Source: Paenibacillus sp. FSL H7-0331
GTDB taxonomy: Bacteria; Bacillota; Bacilli; Paenibacillales; NBRC-103111
Assembly: GCF_001956045.1 (NCBI RefSeq)
Contig: NZ_MRTH01000019.1
Location: 1 to 64,000 of the forward strand
Direction: 5' to 3'
DNA length: 64,000 nt
Of the stretch, positions 28,359 to 37,843 are shown in pieces; position 1 is the first letter of the stretch, and each line of letters begins with the position of its first letter. Under the pieces are notes generated by a model that was not told the origin of the DNA, searched no databases, and worked only from the letters and a program-made list of their open reading frames with translations. A program made the translations under genes and the position numbers.

Positions 28359-30150
28359 TTCAAGACTCATACTGAATGGCTCATTTCGCAGGAAAATTAT
28401 CGTTTTGTTCTTTTGTCTAATCCTTGCGCCCTTTTTATTTTTTTCCTATTACTCGTATCATCAGTCTACTAAAGGCATATCGGACGCCAGTGAATCTTTC
28501 TACATAGCTTACTTCATGCAAAATCGGAAAAATTTTGATGCCTATCTAGACGGTTTAAACAATAGCATCAACGATATTATTGGAACCAAACAGCTTCAAC
28601 AGCTGCTGGATACGAAACCACAAACACCGGAAGAGGACAGCAATGTAGCCGTTGAGATGGCGAGCTTCATTTATCAGAAACAACTCCTGCTTGGCGGCGC
28701 AGGCGCGTTCCGTTTGCGTATATATCCGGTTCATCTGGAGGACTACCCAACGTTCACTAAAAATTTGGATGATGGCAGCAGCTTAGCTGAGCAGGCATGG
28801 TTCCGCGATGAAATTTCACATGGAAAGCCAACCTGGCGTTTGTTTTTACCACAGGACAATCCGTCTTTTTACCCGACACCGTTAATAACGAGGATGAAAC
28901 AATTTACAGGCTTGTATGATAATGAACCTCGAGGAATTATTGCGGTAGATATTTTGGAAGATCAAATGTATCGATTTGTAACGCCACCCCAATCTCTCAA
29001 GGGGCAGGAGTCTTTCATTCTCAATGATGAAGGACACGTGCTCTCACACACCAAGAAAGAGCTGATCGGTTCCAATATCAATTCGGCTGCCTTATTAAAT
29101 GTCATTAAACAGCACAATGAGGGAACCGAAATTATTAATTTTGGCAATTCCCAATCTCTGATTACGTATGCCCGTTTAACCGATGAGCCTTGGGTCATGG
29201 TCAGCAGCATTCCGCTAGCGACTTTAATGAGTCCCATTCAGGAAATAACGAAGCTGACGGTCGTATTTGTTGTGGCTTATATCGTTTCCTGTGTGGGTGT
29301 GATCATTTACATAACGCTGCATTTTACCAATCCGATTATGCGGCTGGTTCGATCCATGCGAAAGCTGGAGCAGGGTGATTTTCAAACGACGCTCGTGCAA
29401 ACGAACAGACAGGATGAAATCGGGTGGCTTTACAACGGTTACATTCAGATGACACAAAAGATCCAGCAGCTGCTTCAAGAAGTATATGTGTCGGAACAGG
29501 TCAAGAAGGAACTGGAATTTCAGGTGCTCAGTCACCAAATCAATCCTCATTTCCTGTATAACACGCTTGAATCCATCCGTTGGAAAGCGGAGTCTCATCA
29601 TTTGGCTGATATTAGTGAAATGGTTGCGTCGCTGGGAAATCTTTTGCGACTCAGCTTGAATCAAGGGAAGGAATTGACAACTGTACGCAGAGAGTTGGAT
29701 CATTTGAAAGCTTATACGCACATTGAATCTGCCCGATTGGATCGTCCGCTGCGCGTTGTGGTGCTTGTCGATGAGGGATTGATGGAACTGCCAGTCCTGC
29801 GTCTGCTGCTGCAGCCATTAGTGGAAAATGCGATTCATCATGGGATACGCGACCAAATGGACAAGGGGAAGATAGTACTGACCGGTAAACGTGAGGGGAG
29901 TCAGCTCATCTTCGAGCTGTCAGACAACGGGAAAGGGATTCCGGAGCAGGTTTTGCAACAAATCCATGATGGCCGAATCGGAGAGGAGCGCAGCGGGGCT
30001 CGTCAGGGCGTAGGATTGTGGAATGTTCATCAACGGCTCAAGCTCTATTTTGGCGAAGAATATGGGCTGAGTATTGTATCCGCGCCGATGGAAGGAACGC
30101 ATATAACGATCAGGCATCCCATCCTACAGCAGGATACAGAGATCAAATGA
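28351..30150 (+). CDS. Sensor histidine kinase (YesM family)
   Basis: A 599-aa membrane sensor. TM1 at about residues 15-35, an extracellular dCache-like sensor to about 300, TM2 at about 303-325, HAMP to about 375, then a His_kinase domain with phospho-acceptor His in QINPHFLYNTLE. The ATPase has PLVENAIHHGI (N box) and SDNGKGIP (G1). It is translationally coupled to the response regulator. The ligand is probably an oligosaccharide or the substrate-loaded lipoprotein of the neighbouring transporter. Confidence 0.93.
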   Translation: MNNSRLILNGSFRRKIIVLFFCLILAPFLFFSYYSYHQSTKGISDASESFYIAYFMQNRKNFDAYLDGLNNSINDIIGTKQLQQLLDTKPQTPEEDSNVAVEMASFIYQKQLLLGGAGAFRLRIYPVHLEDYPTFTKNLDDGSSLAEQAWFRDEISHGKPTWRLFLPQDNPSFYPTPLITRMKQFTGLYDNEPRGIIAVDILEDQMYRFVTPPQSLKGQESFILNDEGHVLSHTKKELIGSNINSAALLNVIKQHNEGTEIINFGNSQSLITYARLTDEPWVMVSSIPLATLMSPIQEITKLTVVFVVAYIVSCVGVIIYITLHFTNPIMRLVRSMRKLEQGDFQTTLVQTNRQDEIGWLYNGYIQMTQKIQQLLQEVYVSEQVKKELEFQVLSHQINPHFLYNTLESIRWKAESHHLADISEMVASLGNLLRLSLNQGKELTTVRRELDHLKAYTHIESARLDRPLRVVVLVDEGLMELPVLRLLLQPLVENAIHHGIRDQMDKGKIVLTGKREGSQLIFELSDNGKGIPEQVLQQIHDGRIGEERSGARQGVGLWNVHQRLKLYFGEEYGLSIVSAPMEGTHITIRHPILQQDTEIK

Positions 30151-30179
30151 AGTGAAGGAAACTCTACTTGGAGTGATGG

Positions 30180-30240
30180 TGACCCACGAGCTGGACACTT
30201 TGGAAGAAAGTGCCGGCTTAAGGGTCATTTGTGTTTTCTG
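30180..30240 (+). terminator. Long hairpin between the kinase and transporter genes
   Basis: TGACCC/GGGTCA outer arms and an inner GAGCTGGACACTTT paired with AAAGTGCCGGCTT (one bulge) enclose a GGAAG loop, 30 bases after the kinase stop. The tail TTTGTGTTTT is moderately T-rich. It is probably the terminator of the two-component operon, although the length of the stem is unusual. The rest of the gap to 30382 shows nothing clear. Confidence 0.6.
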
Positions 30241-30381
30241 TGGACATTCAATTTATTAGGCTAATAATGCGGGGTGAAAGTTTAAGTCTGCCTCATAGTT
30301 TATAAATGGCCCAGACCGTACAATAAAGACATCAAGCAACACACCTTCATGATAGAGAGATTAGGATAGGAGAGGAAGAGA

Positions 30382-31308
30382 ATGGGTGTGACGAAGAGAT
30401 TTTTGGGGGAAATGACGAGGAATGGGTCTGTCTACTTGATGTTTGTACCTGTTGGGCTGCTGCTTCTTGTGTTTAATTACATGCCGATGGGAGGGCTCGT
30501 CATTGCCTTTAAAAATTTTGATTTTACTCAAGGCATATTTGGCAGCAGCTGGGCGAATCCGATCTTCAACAATTTTAAATTCCTGTTCAATTCCGAATAC
30601 GCGCTTCGGGCGCTAAGGAATACGATTTTCCTGAATTTATTATTTGTTTTCTCAGGATTGATATTTGAAGTCAGTCTGGCCCTGCTGCTCAACGAAATCC
30701 GCAACAAAGCATTCAAAAAAGTAGCACAATCCTTAACGTTTCTGCCCTACTTTATTTCATGGATCGTTGTGGGTGTGTTTACTTACAATCTGCTGACAGA
30801 TGTTGGGGCTGTTAATTCCATCATCTCGTTTTTTGGATTTGAACCGATAGACTTCTTCAGCAAGCCTGGCCTATGGCCGGCGATCCTGGTGTTGATTATG
30901 CGCTGGAAAGTAACAGGATATGGAAGTGTCATTTACTTGGCCGCATTGACGGGGATCGACGCTTCTTACTTTGAAGCAGCTGCAATCGATGGAGCGAACA
31001 AATGGCAGCAAATCCGCTATATCAGCCTGCCGATGCTGAAGCCAACTATTATTATTCTAACATTACTCGCTATCGGACGGATTATGAACGCTGACTTCGG
31101 CATGTTCTATGCAGTTATTGGCGATGCTTCGACCTTGTATCCAACCACAGACGTCATCGATACTTTCGTATACAGGGGTCTGAGAGTGAACGGTGATATT
31201 GGAATGTCTGCTGCTGCCGGGTTTCTGCAATCGATTGGTGCTTTCATCCTGGTGCTGGGGAGCAACCTGATCGCCAGAAAAATCGATAAAGATTCTGCGC
31301 TGTTCTAA
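30382..31308 (+). CDS. Sugar ABC importer permease (LplB/YteP type)
   Basis: A 308-aa inner-membrane permease with six predicted helices and the EAA loop YFEAAAIDGANKWQQIRYISLPML at about residue 195, which docks the ATPase. The opening YLMFVPVGLLLLVFNYMPMGGLVIAFKNF is typical of LplB-type permeases for oligosaccharides such as pectic or xylan fragments. It is first in a permease-permease-binding protein operon. No ATPase is encoded here, so a shared MsmX-like ATPase is expected elsewhere. Confidence 0.92.
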   Translation: MGVTKRFLGEMTRNGSVYLMFVPVGLLLLVFNYMPMGGLVIAFKNFDFTQGIFGSSWANPIFNNFKFLFNSEYALRALRNTIFLNLLFVFSGLIFEVSLALLLNEIRNKAFKKVAQSLTFLPYFISWIVVGVFTYNLLTDVGAVNSIISFFGFEPIDFFSKPGLWPAILVLIMRWKVTGYGSVIYLAALTGIDASYFEAAAIDGANKWQQIRYISLPMLKPTIIILTLLAIGRIMNADFGMFYAVIGDASTLYPTTDVIDTFVYRGLRVNGDIGMSAAAGFLQSIGAFILVLGSNLIARKIDKDSALF

Positions 31309-31332
31309 TTTACCACAAAGGATGTTGGATTC

Positions 31333-32217
31333 ATGACAATGAAACGATTTCAATTTTCTCAGCTTATCATGATGATTTGGATTTCTCTATTTTGCTTGTT
31401 CTGTCTCATCCCTTTTGTGATGGTTATTAGCGGTTCCTTGAGCACGGAGGCGGACATCGCCAAGCATGGATACACACTGGTGCCGCTTCATCCCAATCTA
31501 ACCGCTTATCGTATGTTATTTCTGGGTGCAGAACGTATTATTGATGGTTATAAAATCAGTATTTTCGTAACCATCGTAGGCACTGTGCTGGCTGTTCTCG
31601 TCAATTATCTCGGCGGCTATGCGATGGCAAGGAGAACACTGAAGTATCGAAATGCATTATCGATTTTTGCTCTGCTAACGCTGATGTTCAATGGGGGATT
31701 GGTACCTTGGTACATCATTTGTGTCAATTATCTGCACTTGAAGGATACCGTTTGGGCATTGATTTTGCCACCGCTGGCGCAAGGCTTTAATTTGTTCCTG
31801 ATTCGCAACTTTTTGCAGTCGATTCCGGAAGAGCTTTTTGAATCCTCGAAGATTGACGGTGCAAGCGAATGGAGAATCATGCTGCAAATTATAGCTCCAC
31901 TAGCCAAGCCGGTACTGGCAACGATATCTTTATTCGTCGCTTTGAATTATTGGAATGACTGGTTCCTTGGGCTTATGTTCGTCGATAATCAAAAGCTTCA
32001 GCCTTTGCAGCTTATGCTGCGGACGATTGTAAGCAACGTCGAGTTTCTCAAAAGCTCCACCAATTCGGCTGAAATGCAGCGGGTAGCGGCAACACTTCCT
32101 ACTGAGGGCGTCAAGATGGCTGTAACCGTGATCACGATTGGGCCGATCATTTTTCTATATCCATTCCTGCAAAAGTATTTTGTCAAAGGTTTAATGGTAG
32201 GCGCCGTTAAGGGATGA
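31333..32217 (+). CDS. Sugar ABC importer permease (LplC/YtcP type)
   Basis: A 294-aa second permease with six predicted helices and EAA motif ELFESSKIDGASEWRIMLQIIAPL at about residue 170. It starts 24 bases after the first permease. The C-terminal YPFLQKYFVKGLMVGAVKG is the family signature. It forms a heterodimer with the upstream permease. Confidence 0.92.
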   Translation: MTMKRFQFSQLIMMIWISLFCLFCLIPFVMVISGSLSTEADIAKHGYTLVPLHPNLTAYRMLFLGAERIIDGYKISIFVTIVGTVLAVLVNYLGGYAMARRTLKYRNALSIFALLTLMFNGGLVPWYIICVNYLHLKDTVWALILPPLAQGFNLFLIRNFLQSIPEELFESSKIDGASEWRIMLQIIAPLAKPVLATISLFVALNYWNDWFLGLMFVDNQKLQPLQLMLRTIVSNVEFLKSSTNSAEMQRVAATLPTEGVKMAVTVITIGPIIFLYPFLQKYFVKGLMVGAVKG

Positions 32218-32282
32218 ATCCAAGCTATTGCAGCCATCGCTGTTTAGTATATTGAATCCAATCAATTGAAGGGGAGAGTCAT

Positions 32283-33866
32283 ATGATCAAGAAACCGTTT
32301 ACTACGCTGCTTGCAGCGACCATGCTCCTGAGCGGTGTGACCTTGACCGCGTGCAGCAGTGATACGAAACCATCAGGGAGTACACCAACAACACCAACAG
32401 GAACAGCAGCAGCTGATACCCAAAAGCCGACATCCAAAGAAGAGGAGGTCACACTGAAATTTTATTTTGGCGGGGATAAGAAGTCAAGTACAGATGAAGT
32501 ATGGAAGGCTGTCAGTGACTACGTGAAATCCAAAGGCTTAAATGTTAAATTTACAGTGAATGTAATACCTTTTGGCGACCCCTATAAAGAAAAATTGCTT
32601 GTCATGTCAGCATCCGGTGATGATTGGGATATGAATTACGATGGGGATTGGTTGGCTTACCGCCAAATGGCTTCCAAGGGTGCGTATCTGGGGCTTAACG
32701 ACTTGCTTCCCAAATATGCGCCGAATTTGAATAAAAAATATCAAGAGCAAGGGACATTGGCTGCTGCTACGGTAAACGGGCAAGTGGTGGCACTGCCATG
32801 GACGATGAAAATGAGTCAAAGGCCTTTTGTGAAATGGCGTGCTGATTTAACGAAAAAAGCGGGTATTGAGCCAGCACCGGGTTCCATCAAAACCTTGGAG
32901 GATCTCGACAATTTGGCGCATCAAATCAGAAAAGCTTACCCTGACATGAAGGTGGCTTTCCCTGTAGTTCCAACTGTGCTATCCGGTTTCTTTGAATTGC
33001 GCGATGAGTTGAATGATTTGTCGGCGCAGGGGGGCAATCAGCTCATCGTGGAGCTGAATGATTCAACCTTTAAAGTAAAAGCCTTGGAGCAAACGAAAAC
33101 TTACAGCGACATGGCTAAATACGCGCAGAAATGGTATCTCGATGGCATTATTAATAAGGATGTTCTGGTTGATAAAGAAGATCCGGGTCCTAAGTTTAGA
33201 AATGGTAAAATGCTGCTCGCTAACAGCTCCCACGAATGGGCAAATGCAGAAGAAAATTTCTCGGATAAATCGTCTGAGCGTTCATCTTCCCAGCTGTATC
33301 CCGATAAAAAATTCCCGAACCGTACAGCATTGGCAAATGTTGTAGCTATCAATAAAAACTCGAAACACCCGGATCTGGTTCTTCGTTTCCTGGATATGAT
33401 GGAGACAGACCAGAAGCTGTATGATCTCGTGCAATATGGGGTCGAGGGCAAAAACTATATATTGGATGGCAAAACAGCGAATTATCCGGCTGGAATGAAC
33501 GCCACAACAAGTAATTACATGGAATGGGGCGGGCAATGGGCGCTCTGGAAGCCGCAATTTATGAGACCGAATCCGACTTATAAAGAAGGCTTCTGGGTAA
33601 AAGAGGCAGAATTCGCCAACGACCCAAGCAATATCACGAATCCGCTGGATGGCTTCTTTGTGGTCAGCGATAAGATTAAGAACGAGCTGGCTCAGCGCGA
33701 TCAGGTTCAAAACGAACTAGGCCGGGCGATTGAAGCCGGTGCTGTAAAAGATGCGGATAAAGCGGTAAGTGAGTATATTGAGAAACAAAAAGCAGCAGGC
33801 TTGGACCGGATTATTGTTGAGGTTCAAAAACAGGTCGATGCTTTCATCGCTGCAAAGAAAAAGTAA
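32283..33866 (+). CDS. Sugar-binding lipoprotein (LplA type)
   Basis: A 527-aa extracellular solute-binding protein with lipobox LTAC (Cys at about 22), a Thr/Pro linker, and the LplA-type fold with DWDMNYDGDWLAYRQMASKGAYLGLNDLL-like region near 115. It delivers oligosaccharide to the two permeases. GGGGAG lies just upstream. The specificity cannot be read from sequence and no glycoside hydrolase is linked to this operon. Confidence 0.92.
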   Translation: MIKKPFTTLLAATMLLSGVTLTACSSDTKPSGSTPTTPTGTAAADTQKPTSKEEEVTLKFYFGGDKKSSTDEVWKAVSDYVKSKGLNVKFTVNVIPFGDPYKEKLLVMSASGDDWDMNYDGDWLAYRQMASKGAYLGLNDLLPKYAPNLNKKYQEQGTLAAATVNGQVVALPWTMKMSQRPFVKWRADLTKKAGIEPAPGSIKTLEDLDNLAHQIRKAYPDMKVAFPVVPTVLSGFFELRDELNDLSAQGGNQLIVELNDSTFKVKALEQTKTYSDMAKYAQKWYLDGIINKDVLVDKEDPGPKFRNGKMLLANSSHEWANAEENFSDKSSERSSSQLYPDKKFPNRTALANVVAINKNSKHPDLVLRFLDMMETDQKLYDLVQYGVEGKNYILDGKTANYPAGMNATTSNYMEWGGQWALWKPQFMRPNPTYKEGFWVKEAEFANDPSNITNPLDGFFVVSDKIKNELAQRDQVQNELGRAIEAGAVKDADKAVSEYIEKQKAAGLDRIIVEVQKQVDAFIAAKKK

Positions 33867-33869
33867 GGT

Positions 33870-33905
33870 AGAGGGTCGCTGTGCAGAACGGCGACTCTTT
33901 TATTT
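33870..33905 (+). terminator. Terminator of the importer operon
   Basis: AGAGGGTCGC pairs with GCGACTCTTT (10 bp including two G-U pairs) around an 11-base loop, followed by TATTT. It overlaps the end of the convergent ThpR gene. Confidence 0.75.
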
Positions 33906-34481
33906 GCTGAATGTAAAAGAAGCAATGGGCTCGTACATCGGTGTTTTTTGAAGATGGCTTTCATAAAGCTTAAATTCATTGACCGACTTGTACAAAGTAG
34001 ACTCCGATACGTGTGGGACCAAATTTGTAATAGAGAATGGGATAGAGTCACCTTTATAGCGTCGAGCGATGGTCAAATGAGGGTGAAAATCGCGGTTTTC
34101 CTTGAGGAATCCGAGTTCAGTCATACTATTATCTATATATTGCTGTAAGTTCATTAATGGTAACAGATCACCTCCCACACCTGCCCATAAAATACTGGGT
34201 GAAGCGTGAGGGCCAAAGGTTCCCCATTCTGTCAGCGTTAGTTGAAAGGGCTGGGTCGTTTCAGCAACGTGAGTTAACAGTTTAGACAGCCGCTCGTATT
34301 GTTCAACGGATGTATCCCCTAAAAATTTCAGCGTAATATGGTAATCCTCAGGGTGTGTCCATTTTTGAAAAGGAAGCTTGGGTTGGAGTCTTGTCATTTG
34401 TTGAGTCAATTGTTGTCTCCATTGTTCGTCTATAGGAATGGCGATAAATAATCGCGATGATTCGATACTCATAGGCTGCAT
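33900..34481 (-). CDS. thpR: RNA 2',3'-cyclic phosphodiesterase (LigT/ThpR)
   Basis: A 193-aa 2H phosphoesterase that opens 2',3'-cyclic phosphate ends of RNA. The two catalytic HxTx motifs are visible: HITL at about residue 49 and HLTI at about 134 (in FHPHLTIAR). GAGG lies 5 bases before the ATG. It is convergent with the importer operon and upstream of no partner. Confidence 0.92.
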   Translation of the reverse strand: MQPMSIESSRLFIAIPIDEQWRQQLTQQMTRLQPKLPFQKWTHPEDYHITLKFLGDTSVEQYERLSKLLTHVAETTQPFQLTLTEWGTFGPHASPSILWAGVGGDLLPLMNLQQYIDNSMTELGFLKENRDFHPHLTIARRYKGDSIPFSITNLVPHVSESTLYKSVNEFKLYESHLQKTPMYEPIASFTFSK

Positions 34482-34541
34482 AGATCCTCACTTTCAATGA
34501 TCAACTTATTATGCTTGATTTCACCAATCTTATGTATACAA

Positions 34542-34567
34542 GAGGCTGCCAATGAAACAGCAGCCTC
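34542..34567. terminator. Hairpin between thpR and the CBS gene
   Basis: GAGGCTGC and GCAGCCTC form a perfect 8-bp stem with a 10-base loop about 60 bases after the CBS gene stop. There is no good T-run on either side, so this is only a possible terminator for the minus-strand CBS gene. Confidence 0.4.
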
Positions 34568-34626
34568 GTTGCAGTGACCGTATTAGGAATATTAGAGCGG
34601 AATCGACTGTAATCAAAGAAGCCATG

Positions 34627-35031
34627 TTAATCGGTTATATTTTTGGTGTAGTATTCGATAATATCTTTACGGCGAATAATACCGATAAACACACGATCAT
34701 CGTTTACGACAGGTACAAAGTTTTGATCAGCCGCAAGTGCCAGCATGTCCTCCATTTGTGCATTAATCGAAACACATTCGATCTTGAGGCGTTTTTTGAT
34801 GTCAATTATGGAGACACTATTCATATTATCAAAATCTAGGCCAGGGGTATTTTTCAGCTTCCATAGCAAATCGCCTTCCGATAAGGTGCCTACATACTTC
34901 CCTTCACTGTCAATGATGGGGATTGCCGAGTATTGGTGATGCTCCAAATGTTCCATAGCTTCTTTCATGGACATGGAGGTGGTAATATAAGCAACATGAT
35001 CTTTGGGAAACAAAAAAGAAGATATTTGCAT
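34627..35031 (-). CDS. Two-CBS-domain protein
   Basis: A 134-aa protein made of a tandem CBS pair, which generally binds adenine nucleotides such as AMP or ATP. First CBS at about residues 8-60 (YSAIPIIDSEGKYVGTLSEGDLL), second at about 80-130 (FVPVVNDDRVFIGIIRRKDII). AAGGAG lies 9 bases upstream. No effector domain is fused, so it probably acts as a small sensor or binds a partner protein. Confidence 0.88.
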   Translation of the reverse strand: MQISSFLFPKDHVAYITTSMSMKEAMEHLEHHQYSAIPIIDSEGKYVGTLSEGDLLWKLKNTPGLDFDNMNSVSIIDIKKRLKIECVSINAQMEDMLALAADQNFVPVVNDDRVFIGIIRRKDIIEYYTKNITD

Positions 35032-35329
35032 AGGTCAGGACTCCTTTACTCTGGATTTATATAGGCTACCTTAATTATTACATAACCTCAGGTGGAATGT
35101 AATGTTAAATGGTAGCAGTGTGGGCAATATAGAGGGATTCAGGGAACATATAACCAGGTATGCAGCTGAAACGACAACAATTGCTTGATACTACTGTAAT
35201 ACGAATGCAGGGTGAAGTGCAATTCCTCTTGAGTTCAAGATCGATCATGACAAGGATACACGAGTAGACAGTCAAAACGTCCAAACACAGAATAACATTC
35301 CGCATATAACTAAAACGTGGAGATATCTG
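35032..35329. other. Intergenic region, nothing recognised
   Basis: A 298-base gap between divergently transcribed CBS and YheC/D-type genes. It contains short out-of-frame reading frames only, and I see no convincing promoter, hairpin or repeat. Confidence 0.4.
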
Positions 35330-36079
35330 ATGATTTGGGGTGATGACTTGAAGTACTGGAATAATAAGCTGGGAAAATATCGGGCGCTGATGAATAATAA
35401 GGAATTGGCCCATCACTTGCCACCGACGAGCCTTGTCAATAAAACAAACGTAAGAGGGATGCTTGAGAAATATCGTGCTGTGTATCTAAAACCAAGCCAC
35501 GGCACAGGGGGCTTTGGTATTTTTAAATTGTCTCGCAGTGCAAAAGGCTATCGACTGCAGAATGGCACACGAAGCCGATTCTATACCACGTTTGATGGGG
35601 CCTATGCAGCTTTCGTCAAAGAAAAGGGGAAGAAAACCTACCTCGTTCAAAAAGGCATCCCATTACTCCACTTCCATGGTCGTCCGTTCGATCTACGAGT
35701 CATGGTACAGCGCAGCCCAGAGCGAAAGTGGGAAGCAACAGGAATTGTGGGACGCTTAGCTCGACCCCATAAGGTCGTGACCAACTATCATAGCGGTGGG
35801 AGGCCGATGCCTGCCCATGAATTGCTGGCCCCTTTTATGCCCAAAAACAAGCAAGTACCCTATGTAGCTGGACTCAAGACGTTGAGTGTCAAGATCAGCA
35901 GACATATGAGAGGCGTTTTCCCACGGTTTCGGTCATACGGGGTGGATATAGGAATTGATGGAAAATTGAAGCCGTGGATAATTGAGGTCAATACGTCACC
36001 GGATAAATACATCTTCAATGCGCTTACAGATAAGAGGATGTTTCGCACCATCATGCGCTACTCGAGGCTTGGAAGATAG
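35330..36079 (+). CDS. YheC/YheD-family ATP-grasp protein (spore coat associated)
   Basis: A 249-aa protein corresponding to the C-terminal ATP-grasp half of YheC/YheD. Features are KYRAVYLKPSHGTGGFGI (nucleotide-binding Lys, about 55), LVQKGIPLLHFHGRPFDLRVMVQ (about 120) and the metal site WIIEVNTSPDKY (about 222). B. subtilis YheC/D are annotated as spore coat-associated. It is shorter than the roughly 360-450 aa of those proteins because the N-terminal domain is largely missing. GGAG lies 8 bases before the ATG, so this appears to be the genuine start. Confidence 0.85.
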   Translation: MIWGDDLKYWNNKLGKYRALMNNKELAHHLPPTSLVNKTNVRGMLEKYRAVYLKPSHGTGGFGIFKLSRSAKGYRLQNGTRSRFYTTFDGAYAAFVKEKGKKTYLVQKGIPLLHFHGRPFDLRVMVQRSPERKWEATGIVGRLARPHKVVTNYHSGGRPMPAHELLAPFMPKNKQVPYVAGLKTLSVKISRHMRGVFPRFRSYGVDIGIDGKLKPWIIEVNTSPDKYIFNALTDKRMFRTIMRYSRLGR

Positions 36080-36195
36080 ACAGCCAATGCTGGTATGTTA
36101 TACCTCAAAAACTTGCCGACAAAATTAAATATCCAACCCTCATCCCAGAAGGATGTACCAAAGTTATTGAGACTCTCCGGGATATCGTCCATTAA

Positions 36196-36351
36196 CTAAT
36201 CCGGGAATCTGACTGGGTGATTGATATTGGCCCGGAAGGAGGTGCAGCGGGTGGCCGGCTTGTAGCCGAAGGTACACCGGAGCAGGTTGCCGAGGTGTCA
36301 GCTTCTTACACAGGTATGTTCTTGAAACGGGTTTTGGTCCAAGGACTCTAA
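36196..36351 (+). pseudogene. uvrA: UvrA C-terminal remnant
   Basis: The frame reads [16 protein letters not shown], then [19 protein letters not shown] and a stop. It matches the extreme C-terminus of UvrA-type excinuclease ABC ATPases (ADWIIDLGPEGG ... GTPEEVAE ... SYTGxYLK). A TAA at 36193 closes the frame just upstream, so only about 51 codons remain. The same frame before that stop (36082-36192, including KLADKIKYPTLIPEG) looks protein-like, but I do not recognise it. A good terminator remains downstream, as expected for a decayed gene 3' end. No intact UvrA is in the window. Confidence 0.75.
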
Positions 36352-36388
36352 TCACAGAAGTTCATATGAGAAATGGAAACACATATCT

Positions 36389-36422
36389 AAGCTCAGGCGG
36401 AGACGACGCTTGAGCTTTTTTT
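36389..36422 (+). terminator. Terminator downstream of the uvrA remnant
   Basis: AAGCTCAGGCG pairs with CGCTTGAGCTT (11 bp) around a 7-base loop, followed by T7. No gene other than the uvrA relic (and the YheC/D-type gene before it) needs it. Confidence 0.85.
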
Positions 36423-36628
36423 GATGAAAGCCCTTTAATAAGAAAACATTAAAATTAAAGGTCAATGTATAATATTGAGTTTAATATTGTGTATCTTGAA
36501 TCGAATTTACCTTAATGTCTGTATGTAAAATGGCGGTTTTATTTTGTAAACTTATAACTACTCGGCGAATACTCGCTTGGGAGATGGATTCACTAATCCA
36601 CAAAATCTAAATAGGAGATGTTTCCAAA

Positions 36629-37843
36629 TTGAAAAAGCACAATATTTCTGCCGCGCGAAGTGCCACCGCCAGCACTACGTCTTCTGACCGTCTCCCATGG
36701 GCAGGTTTACTTGCCTTGGCTATGGCCGCATTTATTTGTCTCTTCACCGAGACCATTCCAGCTGGCTTGCTGCCCCAAATCAGTGAAGGGCTGGGAATCT
36801 CGGAGGCCCTCGCTGGTCAACTAGTTACGTTGTATGCTCTGGGCTCCCTCTTGGCCGCGATTCCTTTGACAACCGCAACAAGAGGTTGGCGGAGACGGCC
36901 GCTGCTGCTGCTGCTCATGGTTGGTTTTCTTGTGTTCAATAGCGTCACCGCTATGTCTTCCAATTATACACTTACGCTGGCTGCCCGTTTCCTTGCTGGG
37001 GTATCAGGTGGTGTCTTATGGGGAATGGCAGCAGGTTATGCCCGTCGAATGGTGCCGGATGCGCTCAAGGGGCGAGCCTTGGCAGTGGCAATGGTCGGTT
37101 CGCCACTCGCCCTGGCGCTCGGTGTTCCTGCCGGAACATTCCTCGGCACAATGGTCGGCTGGCGTACAGTGTTCGGGATCATGTCGCTGCTGACTGTACT
37201 GCTGGTTGCCTGGATATCCTGGAAGATGCCGGACTTTGAAGGGCAGTCAACGGAACAGAAATTACCGCTCCACAAAGTTTTCGTTATGAAGGGGATTCGC
37301 CCCGTATTGGCTGTTGTTCTGGTATGGGTGCTGGCTCATAATATTCTTTACACTTATATTGCGCCTTACCTTGCTCAGGTCGGGCTTGCCCGTCGCGTTG
37401 ACTTGATACTGCTTATTTTCGGCATGACATCGATTGTTGGGCTCTGGATTACCGGTATGTGGATTGATCGAATGCAGCGTCGATTGGTACTGATCAGCCT
37501 TGCTGCTTTCGCCTTGGCCGCTATGCTGCTTGGCATTGGCAGCAGTCAGCCTATTGTGATCTATTTGGCGGTTGCCGTGTGGGGCCTGACGTTCGGCGGA
37601 GCGGGTACCCTGCTGCAAACGGCAGTGGCCGAAGCCGCTGGCGAGAGTGTAGACGTAGCCCAATCGATGCTGGTAACGGCATGGAATCTGGCCATCGGCG
37701 GGGGCGGCTTAATCGGCGCTATTTTACTCGAAGCTATAGATGTCCGTTCCTTCCCGTGGGTCTTGTTTATTCTGCTGCTCTTTGCTCTGCTGGTAGCGTG
37801 GAGCGCCAGAGAACATGGGTTCACTTCAAAGAAGCATGGTTGA
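36629..37843 (+). CDS. MFS transporter (DHA1-type exporter)
   Basis: A 404-aa major-facilitator protein with twelve predicted helices. FTETIPAGLLPQISEGL in TM1, the loop 2-3 region with TRGWRRRPLLLL, and FLAGVSGGVLWGMAAGYARRMVP in TM4 place it with the AraJ/YdhP-like drug or sugar exporters. The TTG start has AGGAG about 10 bases upstream. Its 3' end overlaps the convergent Lrp gene by 23 bases. The substrate is unknown. Confidence 0.88.
   Translation: MKKHNISAARSATASTTSSDRLPWAGLLALAMAAFICLFTETIPAGLLPQISEGLGISEALAGQLVTLYALGSLLAAIPLTTATRGWRRRPLLLLLMVGFLVFNSVTAMSSNYTLTLAARFLAGVSGGVLWGMAAGYARRMVPDALKGRALAVAMVGSPLALALGVPAGTFLGTMVGWRTVFGIMSLLTVLLVAWISWKMPDFEGQSTEQKLPLHKVFVMKGIRPVLAVVLVWVLAHNILYTYIAPYLAQVGLARRVDLILLIFGMTSIVGLWITGMWIDRMQRRLVLISLAAFALAAMLLGIGSSQPIVIYLAVAVWGLTFGGAGTLLQTAVAEAAGESVDVAQSMLVTAWNLAIGGGGLIGAILLEAIDVRSFPWVLFILLLFALLVAWSAREHGFTSKKHG

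Noticed and set aside
34552..34839. Plus-strand 95-codon frame over the CBS gene
   Set aside because: It is antisense to the well-supported CBS protein and has no ribosome site.
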